Source of the DNA: Roseitranquillus sp963749675
Lineage (GTDB): Bacteria > Pseudomonadota > Alphaproteobacteria > Rhodobacterales > Rhodobacteraceae
Length of the DNA stretch: 64,000 nt
Reading direction: 5' to 3'
Assembly: GCA_963749675.1 (NCBI GenBank)
Contig: CAVVNT010000010.1
Location: 558,001-622,000 of the forward strand
The translations under genes and the position numbers were made by a program. Position 1 is the first letter of the stretch. Each line of letters opens with the position of its first letter. A model generated the notes under the pieces. It was not told the DNA's origin. It made no database searches and worked only from the letters and a program-made list of their open reading frames with translations. Shown here in pieces: positions 1 through 7,252 of this stretch.

Positions 1-769
1 TGAAGATGTCGCGGGGCGTGCCGTGCTGCACGATCCGCCCGCCCTCCATGATCGCGATCTCGTCGCCCAGCTTGAACGCCTCGTCGAGGTCGTGGCTGAC
101 GAAGACGATGGTCCGCTTCAGCCGCTGCTGGAGCTCGATCAGCTCGTCCTGCAGCCGCGTCCGGATCAGCGGGTCGAGGGCCGAGAACGGCTCGTCCATC
201 AGCAGGATCGGGGCTTCGGTCGCGAACGCTCGTGCCAGCCCGACGCGCTGCTGCATCCCGCCCGACAGCTCGCCGACCTTGGCATCGGCGCGGTCCGAGA
301 GGCCGACGAGGTCGAGCTGCCGTTCGACCCGCTCTTCCCTCTCCTTGCGCGGCATGCCGGCAAGCTCGGGGCCGAGCCCGACATTTTCCGACACGCTGCG
401 CCAGGGCAGCAGGCCGAACTGCTGGAATACCATCGTGATCCGCGTCTGCCGCAACCGCCTCAAGGTCTTCGAGTCGGCGGAGGTGACGCTGATCATGTCC
501 TTGCCGTCATGCACCCTGACCTCGCCCCGGCAGGGCCTGTTCAGGCCGTTGACCGCGCGCAGCAGGGTCGATTTCCCCGAGCCCGAAAGCCCCATGAGAA
601 CCAGGATCGCCCCCTCCCGCACGCCGATCGAGCAGTCGTGGACGCCGAGGATCTGGTTCGTCTCGGCCGCGATCTCGGCCCGGTCGCTGCCGCTGTCGGC
701 CATCTCCAGCGCCCGCGCCGGCTTCTCGCCGAAGACGATCGAGACGTTGTCGAACTCGACGACGTTCAC
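1..769 (-). CDS. choV: Choline ABC transporter ATP-binding protein (C-terminus cut by window edge)
   Basis: ATPase subunit of a ChoXWV-type choline importer at the inner membrane, powering uptake through the ChoW permease. From a GTG at 769 the translation shows Walker A GLSGSGKST, signature LSGGMQQRV, Walker B ILLMDEPFSALD and the switch segment VSHDLDEAF. A polar insert (EMADSGSDRAEIAAE) before the Walker A region resembles ChoV rather than plain ProV. The start overlaps the choW stop by 4 bases, so the two are translationally coupled. About 256 codons are present and the C-terminus runs off the left edge. A general glycine betaine/proline ATPase is the alternative; the ChoX-like binding protein nearby favours choline. 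Confidence 0.9.
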   Translation of the reverse strand, partial: MNVVEFDNVSIVFGEKPARALEMADSGSDRAEIAAETNQILGVHDCSIGVREGAILVLMGLSGSGKSTLLRAVNGLNRPCRGEVRVHDGKDMISVTSADSKTLRRLRQTRITMVFQQFGLLPWRSVSENVGLGPELAGMPRKEREERVERQLDLVGLSDRADAKVGELSGGMQQRVGLARAFATEAPILLMDEPFSALDPLIRTRLQDELIELQQRLKRTIVFVSHDLDEAFKLGDEIAIMEGGRIVQHGTPRDIF

Positions 770-1593
770 CGCCGCTCCACCCTGAGCATCCGGTCGAGCG
801 CCACGGCGACGACGACGATCACCAGCCCCGCCTCGAACCCCAGCGCGGTGTTCACCTGGTTCAGTGCCCGCACCACGGGCACGCCCAGCCCGTCGGCGCC
901 GACCAGCGCCGCGATCACGACCATCGACAGCGACAGCATGATCGTCTGGTTGAGCCCTGCCATGATCTGCGGAAAGGCATAGGGCAGCTCCACCTTCCAC
1001 AAGGTCTGGCGCGGGGTCGCGCCGAAGGCCTCCGCCGCCTCGAGCAGGGTCTGCGGGGTCGAGGCCACGCCGAGATGGGTCAGCCGGATCGGTGCCGGCA
1101 GCACGAAGATCACCGTCGCCAGCAGCCCCGGCACCATGCCGATGCCGAAGAACACGATCGCCGGGATCAGGTAGACGAAGGTCGGCAGCGTCTGCATCAG
1201 GTCCAGGACCGGGCGCATCCAGGCATAGAGCTTCGGCCGGTGCGCCGCGGCGATCCCAATCGGCACGCCCACCGCCATGCAGACGAGGCACGACGACAGG
1301 ACCAGCGTCAGGCTCTCCGTCGTCTCCTCCCAATAATCCTGGTTCAGCACGAACAGGAACGCGAGGCCCACCAGCACCACGGTCGAGACCCGTCGCTGCA
1401 GCAGCCAGGTCAGCGCGCAGAAGAAGGCGATCCAGATCAGCGGCGGCGGCGTCTGGAAGACCCAGAGGAACCACTCGATCAGCGCGTCCATGCCGTCTGC
1501 CAGGCCATCGAAGAACCACGCCCCATTGATCTGCAGCCAGTCGAACGCGGCGGCGGCTCCGTCGCCGATCGGGATCTTCGGAATGCTGGGCAA
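766..1593 (-). CDS. choW: Choline ABC transporter permease
   Basis: Integral membrane permease of the choline importer, 275 residues. Hydrophobic segments run through the protein, and the EAA-type loop that contacts the ATPase reads EAAEAFGATPRQTLWKVELP. Segments such as QTLPTFVYLIPAIVFFGIGM are typical of the ProW/ChoW family. A longer open frame reaches to 1875, but the family start matches a TTG at 1593 preceded at good spacing by a GGAGGA ribosome-binding site. Downstream it overlaps choV by 4 bases. Its partner choX lies upstream on the same strand but is separated by an oppositely oriented glutathione transferase gene, so choWV probably needs its own promoter in 1594-1828. Confidence 0.9.
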   Translation of the reverse strand: MPSIPKIPIGDGAAAAFDWLQINGAWFFDGLADGMDALIEWFLWVFQTPPPLIWIAFFCALTWLLQRRVSTVVLVGLAFLFVLNQDYWEETTESLTLVLSSCLVCMAVGVPIGIAAAHRPKLYAWMRPVLDLMQTLPTFVYLIPAIVFFGIGMVPGLLATVIFVLPAPIRLTHLGVASTPQTLLEAAEAFGATPRQTLWKVELPYAFPQIMAGLNQTIMLSLSMVVIAALVGADGLGVPVVRALNQVNTALGFEAGLVIVVVAVALDRMLRVERR

Positions 1594-1828
1594 GTCGGTC
1601 GTTCCTCCGAGCGGTGACACCGGCCTGCACCATCCTTTCCGCACGACGGGCCGGATCGCAAGCAGCCAGCGCAGGCGACTGCACGATGAGAGCAGCCGCG
1701 CCGCCCGACAACGCGCGTCGCTGGCGTCCCCAGAGAGCGAGGACTCGCCGCGGGCCGGACCGCGGCTCGCCCCCGTCATTGTGGTGTCGCAGGCGGCGTG
1801 GCACTCTCGCCGTGGCAGGGAGGAAGCG

Positions 1829-2458
1829 ATGGCAGACCTGACGTTCTGGACGAACCCGATGTCGCGCGGGCGCATCGTGCGGTGGATGCTGGAGGAGACG
1901 GGTGTCGACTACGACACGGTGTGCCTTGGCTACGGGCCCGAGATGAACACGCCCGACTACCGCGCGATCAACCCGATGGGAAAGGTTCCGGCGATCCGCC
2001 ACGGCGACACGATCGTGACCGAGTGCGCGGCGATCTGCGCCTATCTCGCCGACGCCTTCCCGCAGGCGGGACTCGCCCCCGACCCCGCCAGCAGGCAGCG
2101 CGGGCCGTACTACCGCTGGCTCTTCTTCGGCGCCGGGCCCGTCGAGGCCGCCGTCACCAACGCCTCGCTCAAGGTTGCGGTCGACACGCCCGAGTTGCAG
2201 GGCCGCGTCGGCTACGGCAGCCTCACGCGGGTGCTCGACACGCTCCAGGTGCTGCTGGCCGATCGCGATTGGATCCTCGGCGACCGGTTCTCCGCCGTCG
2301 ACGTCTATCTCGGCTCGCAGGTCGCGTGGGGCATGATGTTCGGCACGATGGAGGAGCGTCCGGCCTTTCGCCCCTATGTCGAGCGCCTCCAGTCACGGCC
2401 GGCAGCGCAGCGTGCCCAGGCGATGGACGACGCCCTGATGCCGCAGAAGGCCGGCTGA
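1829..2458 (+). CDS. Glutathione S-transferase family protein
   Basis: Cytosolic glutathione transferase-like protein, 209 residues, the usual family length. The thioredoxin-like N-terminal domain begins with DLTFWTNPMSRGRIVRW, where Ser12 is the likely glutathione-activating residue. NPMGKVPA holds the cis-proline and TECAAIC follows the family's glutathione-binding (E/S) pattern. A helical C-terminal domain follows, ending near RPAFRPYVERLQSR. A ribosome-binding site AGGAAG precedes the ATG; longer frames upstream are not supported. The gene is antiparallel to its neighbours and sits between choX and choW, splitting an operon that is normally contiguous. The substrate cannot be told from sequence. 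Confidence 0.88.
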   Translation: MADLTFWTNPMSRGRIVRWMLEETGVDYDTVCLGYGPEMNTPDYRAINPMGKVPAIRHGDTIVTECAAICAYLADAFPQAGLAPDPASRQRGPYYRWLFFGAGPVEAAVTNASLKVAVDTPELQGRVGYGSLTRVLDTLQVLLADRDWILGDRFSAVDVYLGSQVAWGMMFGTMEERPAFRPYVERLQSRPAAQRAQAMDDALMPQKAG

Positions 2459-2474
2459 ACCGAGCCGCCATGGA

Positions 2475-2494
2475 GCGCGCCGCCGCCGGCGCGC
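2475..2494. terminator. Hairpin between convergent GST and choX genes
   Basis: An 8-bp perfect stem (GCGCGCCG / CGGCGCGC) with a 4-base loop lies between the glutathione transferase stop (2458) and the choX stop (2514). There is no clear T-tract on either side, so bidirectional termination is inferred from position and stem strength only. Confidence 0.45.
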
Positions 2495-2513
2495 CGCTGC
2501 CGCGCAGGGTCGC

Positions 2514-3434
2514 CTAGACCCCCAGTTCGGATTTCACCGCCGCCAGCCCGTCATCGCCGTTCAGCGTCTCGACGCCGTCGAGCCAGCCGTCGAGCACGCC
2601 GGGATTCTCCTTCAGCCACGCGGTCGCCGCCTCGTCCGGGTCCATGCCGTCGTCGAGGATCAAGCCCATGATCTCGTTCTCCATCTCCAGCGAGAAGGAA
2701 AGGTTCTGCAGGAACTGCCCGACGTTCGGGCACTCCTCCACATAGCCTGCGGTGGTGTTCGTGTAGACTGTCGCACCGCCCAGGTCCGGTCCGAACCAGT
2801 CGTCGCCGCCCGTCAGGTATGTGAGATCGAAGTTCGCGTTCATCGGGTGCGGCTCCCAGCCGAGGAACACCACCGGCTCGTCGCGCCGCGAGGCGCGCTG
2901 CACCTGCGCCAGCATGCCCTGCTCGGAGCTTTCGGCCAGCTCGAAGTCGCCCAGCCCGAACGCATCCTCCGAGATCATGTCGAGGATCAGGCGGTTGCCG
3001 TCGTTGCCGGGCTCGATCCCGTAGATCTCGCTCTCCAGCGCGCCGGCCTGGCCGGCGATGTCGTCGAAGCTCTCGATGCCCAGCTCCGCGCCCGCCGCGT
3101 TCGTGGCCAGCGTGTACTTCGCCCCTTCGAGGTTGGCGCGTACCGTGTCGACCGTTCCGGCCTCGCGGTAGGGCGTGATGTCGCCCTCCATCGTCGGCAT
3201 CCAGTTGCCGAGGAACACGTCGACGTCACCCTTCGCCAGCGACTGGTAGGTCACGGGCACGCTCAGGATCTTGATGTCGGTCTCGTAGCCGAGCGCGTCG
3301 AGCACCACCGTCGTCGTCGCCGTCGTGGCCGTGATGTCGGTCCATCCGACGTCCGAAAAGACGATGGAGTCGCACTCGGCAAATGCCGCGCCGGCCGCCA
3401 TGATCGCCGCGATGCTTGTCGTGGTCAGCTTCAT
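2514..3434 (-). CDS. choX: Choline ABC transporter substrate-binding protein
   Basis: Periplasmic choline-binding protein of the ChoX/ProX (OpuAC) family, 306 residues. A short signal peptide (MKLTTTSIAAIMAAGAAFA) precedes the mature start at ECDSIVFSDVGWTDITAT. Family hallmarks include DVFLGNWMPTMEGDI, GIEPGNDGNRLI, SSEQGMLAQV and FLGWEPHPMNANFDLTYLTG; the aromatic-rich positions fit the choline box. The ATG at 3434 is chosen because it gives the signal peptide directly. choW and choV lie downstream on the same strand, beyond the inserted GST gene, and are the obvious partners. Choline uptake would supply glycine betaine or a carbon and nitrogen source. Confidence 0.92.
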   Translation of the reverse strand: MKLTTTSIAAIMAAGAAFAECDSIVFSDVGWTDITATTATTTVVLDALGYETDIKILSVPVTYQSLAKGDVDVFLGNWMPTMEGDITPYREAGTVDTVRANLEGAKYTLATNAAGAELGIESFDDIAGQAGALESEIYGIEPGNDGNRLILDMISEDAFGLGDFELAESSEQGMLAQVQRASRRDEPVVFLGWEPHPMNANFDLTYLTGGDDWFGPDLGGATVYTNTTAGYVEECPNVGQFLQNLSFSLEMENEIMGLILDDGMDPDEAATAWLKENPGVLDGWLDGVETLNGDDGLAAVKSELGV

Positions 3435-3637
3435 CTCAACCCCCCTGTGGATCCCTGCCCCGGCACGATCGGCCGGGTGTCGCCCGAAGCCTACCGGTGC
3501 GGGAAGCGCGTGGGAAGGGCAGGCCGGACCACCGCGTCGTCTGCGGCGAACGCGGGCACGCGCTGGCTCTCGCTTTCGCAGCCGCAGGCAGCCGATGGGA
3601 GGAACAAGGCCACCTGCAGCCGCCCGGCCTCCGGCCG

Positions 3638-4081
3638 TTACCCTCGGCGGAAGGCCAGCAGCGTCGCGGTCAGCGTCTGCACGATCTCGCCGTTCTGGTT
3701 CACGGTGTCGCTCCGTATCTTCACCGTCCCCCGCTCGGGACGGGAGCGTGACGGCGTGACCTCGACGACCTCGCTCTCGACGCTGAGCTCGTCGCCCGGA
3801 CGGGTGGCGCGCGGCCAGGCGATCTCGCCGCCGCCGCCGATCAGGCCGCCGGCGACCGGTATGCTCTCCACCAGCAGGCGCATGGTCACGGCCGCGGTGT
3901 GCCATCCGCTGGCCGCCAGACCGCCGAAGAAGGTCTCGCGCGCCGCCTCGGGATCGAGATGGAAGGGCTGCGGATCGAACTCCGCCGCGAATCGCCTGAT
4001 GTCCTCCGCCTCGAGGCAGTGCCGGCCGCTTGCGAAGCGCTGGCCCACCGAGAAGTCCTCCAGATGAAGCCGGCCGGTCAA
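3638..4081 (-). CDS. MaoC-like (hotdog-fold) dehydratase
   Basis: Predicted R-specific enoyl-CoA hydratase-like protein of the MaoC family, 147 residues, a single hotdog domain. The segment FAAEFDPQPFHLDPEAA matches the hydratase-2 motif, with Asp36 and His41 as the expected catalytic pair. The start is a TTG at 4081 inside the overlap TTGA with the stop of the upstream exporter gene, indicating translational coupling; the first residues then read MTGRLHLEDFSVGQRF, typical of the family. The acyl-CoA substrate is unknown, and nothing in the exporter partner suggests one. Confidence 0.85.
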   Translation of the reverse strand: MTGRLHLEDFSVGQRFASGRHCLEAEDIRRFAAEFDPQPFHLDPEAARETFFGGLAASGWHTAAVTMRLLVESIPVAGGLIGGGGEIAWPRATRPGDELSVESEVVEVTPSRSRPERGTVKIRSDTVNQNGEIVQTLTATLLAFRRG

Positions 4082-5316
4082 CTCGGCGCTTCCGGCTCGA
4101 CCGCGACCCCGACCACCTGCTCCCGGCGGATCACGTACAGGATGCAGCCGACCGCCGCCGCCGAGGTCATCGCCATGATCCACAAGAGCGGCCACGCGCC
4201 GGTGCCCGGCGTCAGCAGCGCGCCCGCCAGCGCCGACAGCGCGGCGCCCCCGCCGATCATGAACGCGCCGCCGATCCCGCTGGCCGTCCCGGCGAGGTGG
4301 GGCCGCACCGACAGCATTCCCGCCGTCGCGTTCGGCAGCACCAGGCCGTTTCCCAGCCCCACGAAGGTGGTGAAGCCGAAGAACACGAACGCCGATCCGA
4401 AGCCCAGCGCGAAGACCAGGATCGAGGTCGAGAGTCCGAAGAGCGTCATGACCGTGCCCCAAAGGATCATCGAGTTGATCCCGTAGCGCACCGAATATCG
4501 CCCGGAGATGCCGTTGCCGACCGCGTAGCCGACCGCCGGTGCGCCGAAGAAGACGCCGAGCAGCGCGGGTGACAGGCCGAACACCTCCGACCCGACGAAC
4601 GGCGCGCCGCCCAGATAGGCGAAGAACGAGCCCGAGCAGAACGCCGCGGCGAGCGCGTAGCCCCAGAAGCGCCGCGACCGGATCAGCTCGGGCAGGTCGT
4701 CGAACTGCGACCGGAAGGATCCGCCGTGCATCGCGCCGGTCTCGCCCACGTCGGTCCAGATCAGCCAGAGCACCCCGAGGCCGGCGACGATCTGGATCCA
4801 GAAGTTCGCCTTCCAGCCGAAGGCCTGGTCCAGAAAGCCGCCCAGCGCGGGTCCCATCATCGGCACGATCGCCATGCCCATCGTGACCCAGCCGATCATC
4901 GACGCCGCTTCGTCCTGCGGGACCATGTCACGCACGATCGCGCGGCTGAGCACCATGCCCACCACGATCGTCGCCTGGCACATCCGGAACGCAAGGAAGA
5001 CCTCCGCCGTGGGCGCGAAGATGCAGCCGAGCGTCGCGACCAGGAACAGCGAGAATCCCGTCAGCAGCACCGGTCGCCGCCCGAACCGGTCCGCCAGCGG
5101 CCCGACCGCCAGCTGCAGCACCGCGTTGACGGCCAGGAACAGCGCCACCGAAAGCTGCATCACGCGGTATTCCGTCTGGAAATACTCCGTCATGTTCGGC
5201 AGCGATGGCAGGAAGACGTTCATCGACAGCGCCGAGGTGCCGACCATCAGGATCAGCGTCGCGATATGCGGTGGGGTCGCCCGGTCGAGGAACCGGACAT
5301 CGGGCAGCGTCGACAT
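4078..5316 (-). CDS. Bcr/CflA-type multidrug efflux MFS transporter
   Basis: Twelve-helix major facilitator of the drug:proton antiporter family (Bcr/CflA subfamily), 412 residues. Motif A reads GPLADRFGRRPVLL at about residues 72-85, and the first helix region has the family pattern around STSALSMN-like TSALSMNVFLPSLP. A further subfamily segment lies around PMMGPALGG. It would export hydrophobic compounds across the inner membrane. The frame stays open far upstream, antisense to pccB, but the ATG at 5316 gives the family-typical start. It is first in a two-gene unit with the MaoC-like gene, overlapping it by 4 bases, and diverges from pccB across about 108 bases. Confidence 0.9.
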   Translation of the reverse strand: MSTLPDVRFLDRATPPHIATLILMVGTSALSMNVFLPSLPNMTEYFQTEYRVMQLSVALFLAVNAVLQLAVGPLADRFGRRPVLLTGFSLFLVATLGCIFAPTAEVFLAFRMCQATIVVGMVLSRAIVRDMVPQDEAASMIGWVTMGMAIVPMMGPALGGFLDQAFGWKANFWIQIVAGLGVLWLIWTDVGETGAMHGGSFRSQFDDLPELIRSRRFWGYALAAAFCSGSFFAYLGGAPFVGSEVFGLSPALLGVFFGAPAVGYAVGNGISGRYSVRYGINSMILWGTVMTLFGLSTSILVFALGFGSAFVFFGFTTFVGLGNGLVLPNATAGMLSVRPHLAGTASGIGGAFMIGGGAALSALAGALLTPGTGAWPLLWIMAMTSAAAVGCILYVIRREQVVGVAVEPEAPS

Positions 5317-5424
5317 GACGTTGCATCTACACCCGCCGCGCGAGGCCGTCCATCTGGCGCGATTGCGCCTTCCGACGTCCTCCCGGATCTGTAGACCCGT
5401 ACCCAAGGGACAGCGGAGAACGTC

Positions 5425-6957
5425 ATGAAGGACATCCTCGACAAGCTCGAGCGCAGCCGGGCCGATGCCCGTCTCGGTGGTGGAGAGAAGCGCATCGCCG
5501 CGCAGCACGCCAAGGGAAAGCTGACCGCGCGCGAACGCATCGAGCTGTTGCTCGACGAGGGCTCGTTCGAGGAGTTCGACATGTTCGTCGCCCACCGCGC
5601 CACCGACTTCGGCATGGCGGCGCAGCGCCCGGCGGGCGACGGCGTCGTCACCGGCTGGGGCACGATCAACGGCCGACAGGCCTACGTCTTCTCCCAGGAC
5701 TTCACCGTCTTCGGCGGCTCCCTCTCCGAGACCCACGCCCAGAAGATCTGCAAGGTCATGGACATGGCCGTGCAGAACGGCGCGCCGGTGATCGGCCTCA
5801 ACGATTCCGGCGGCGCCCGCATCCAGGAAGGCGTCGCCTCGCTCGCCGGCTACGCCGAGGTGTTCCAGCGCAACATCATGGCCTCGGGCGTGATCCCGCA
5901 GATCTCCGTGATCATGGGGCCCTGCGCCGGCGGCGCCGTCTACAGCCCGGCGATGACCGACTTCATCTTCATGGTCGAGGGGACGTCCTACATGTTCGTC
6001 ACCGGCCCCGACGTGGTGAAGACCGTCACGGGCGAGATCGTCACCGCCGAGGATCTCGGCGGCGCCTCGACCCACACCCGCAAGTCCTCGGTCGCCGACG
6101 GCGCCTTCGCCAACGACGTCGAGACCTTGAGCGAGGTCCGCCGCCTGTTCGACTTCCTGCCGCTCAGCAACCGCTCCGGCGTCCCGGTCCGTCCGTTCTT
6201 CGACGACCCCCACCGGGTGGAGCCCGCGCTCGACACCCTCGTCCCCGAGAACACCAACCAGCCCTACGACATGAAGGAGCTGATCGCGAAGGTCGCCGAC
6301 GAGGCGGACGTCTGCGAGATCCAGGAAGGGTTCGCGAAGAACATCGTCACCGCCTTCATCCGGCTCGAGGGGCGGACCGTCGGCGTCGTCGCGAACCAGC
6401 CGATGGTCCTCGCCGGCTGCCTCGACATCGACTCGTCGCGCAAGGCCGCGCGCTTCGTGCGCTTCTGCGACGCCTTCGAGATTCCGATCCTGACCTTCGT
6501 CGACGTCCCGGGCTTCCTTCCCGGCACCGGTCAGGAGATCGGCGGCGTCATCAAGCACGGCGCCAAGCTGCTCTTCGCCTACGGCGAGGCCACCGTTCCC
6601 AAGGTCACCGTCATCACCCGCAAGGCCTATGGCGGCGCCTACGACGTCATGGCCTCCAAGCACCTGCGCGGCGACTTCAACTATGCCTGGCCCACCGCCC
6701 AGATCGCCGTCATGGGGGCCAAGGGCGCGACCGAGATCCTCTATCGCAGCGAACTCGGCGACCCCGACAAGATCGCCGCGCGCACGGCGGAGTACGAGGA
6801 GAACTTCGCCAACCCCTTCAAGGCGGCCGAGCGCGGCTTCATCGACGAGATCATCCAGCCCCGCTCGACGAGGCTGAGGGTCTGCCGCGCCTTCGCCTCG
6901 CTCCGCGGCAAGCGCCTCCAGAACCCTTGGAAGAAGCACGACAACATCCCGCTCTGA
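5425..6957 (+). CDS. pccB: Propionyl-CoA carboxylase beta (carboxyltransferase) subunit
   Basis: Carboxyltransferase subunit of biotin-dependent propionyl-CoA carboxylase, 510 residues, the standard length. It transfers carboxyl from biotin to propionyl-CoA, giving methylmalonyl-CoA. Family segments include AKGKLTARERIELLLDEGSF, LNDSGGARIQEGV, GPCAGGAVYSPA (acyl-CoA oxyanion region), PGFLPGTGQEIGGVIKHGAK and AYGGAYDVMASKHLRGD. A GGAG ribosome-binding site precedes the ATG. The alpha subunit gene pccA lies 3.9 kb downstream on the same strand, and the mutase that uses the product follows. The reading frame is intact, unlike pccA and the mutase gene. Confidence 0.95.
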   Translation: MKDILDKLERSRADARLGGGEKRIAAQHAKGKLTARERIELLLDEGSFEEFDMFVAHRATDFGMAAQRPAGDGVVTGWGTINGRQAYVFSQDFTVFGGSLSETHAQKICKVMDMAVQNGAPVIGLNDSGGARIQEGVASLAGYAEVFQRNIMASGVIPQISVIMGPCAGGAVYSPAMTDFIFMVEGTSYMFVTGPDVVKTVTGEIVTAEDLGGASTHTRKSSVADGAFANDVETLSEVRRLFDFLPLSNRSGVPVRPFFDDPHRVEPALDTLVPENTNQPYDMKELIAKVADEADVCEIQEGFAKNIVTAFIRLEGRTVGVVANQPMVLAGCLDIDSSRKAARFVRFCDAFEIPILTFVDVPGFLPGTGQEIGGVIKHGAKLLFAYGEATVPKVTVITRKAYGGAYDVMASKHLRGDFNYAWPTAQIAVMGAKGATEILYRSELGDPDKIAARTAEYEENFANPFKAAERGFIDEIIQPRSTRLRVCRAFASLRGKRLQNPWKKHDNIPL

Positions 6958-7023
6958 CCCGCCGTCCCTCGGTAGCGCGGGATTCGGCCCGCCACCTGAA
7001 GCAACCGCTCCCGCTGCCCCCTC

Positions 7024-7047
7024 GGCCCGGGCGACCAGCCCGGGGCC
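7024..7047 (+). terminator. Hairpin downstream of pccB
   Basis: A G+C stem (GGCCCGGGC paired with GCCCGGGGCC, one bulged G) with loop GACCA lies about 65 bases after the pccB stop. There is no T-tract, so it may be a weak or factor-assisted terminator, or simply mRNA structure. Confidence 0.35.
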
Positions 7048-7070
7048 GGCGCCCGACCCTCCTTCCGGGA

Positions 7071-7142
7071 GGGCGCCCTGGCGACCGACACCACTCCACC
7101 GTCGTCCGGGGCTTCCGAGATAAACCGCCCCCCAGGGCGCCC
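7071..7142. repeat. 11-bp perfect inverted repeat in the pccB-TPR gap
   Basis: GGGCGCCCTGG at 7071-7081 is matched by its reverse complement CCAGGGCGCCC at 7132-7142, 50 bases apart. Each arm also contains the short palindrome GGGCGCCC. No gene lies between the arms. Its function is unknown; it could be a long hairpin in the untranslated RNA or a chance pairing in G+C-rich DNA. Confidence 0.4.
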
Positions 7143-7252
7143 ATCCGAGGCTCGGGCGTCGCCCCTCCGCAGGCGGCCGAGGTCCACGCCCGCCGCTTGC
7201 CGGAACCGGTGCCCGCTGGCACAGTCGCCGCATTGGTTGATGGATTGCGCCG

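Noticed and set aside
2514..3434. Glycine betaine (ProX) rather than choline binding protein
   Set aside because: Segments such as FLGWEPHPMNANFDLTYLTG and the ChoV-like ATPase insert favour choline; specificity still needs a binding assay.
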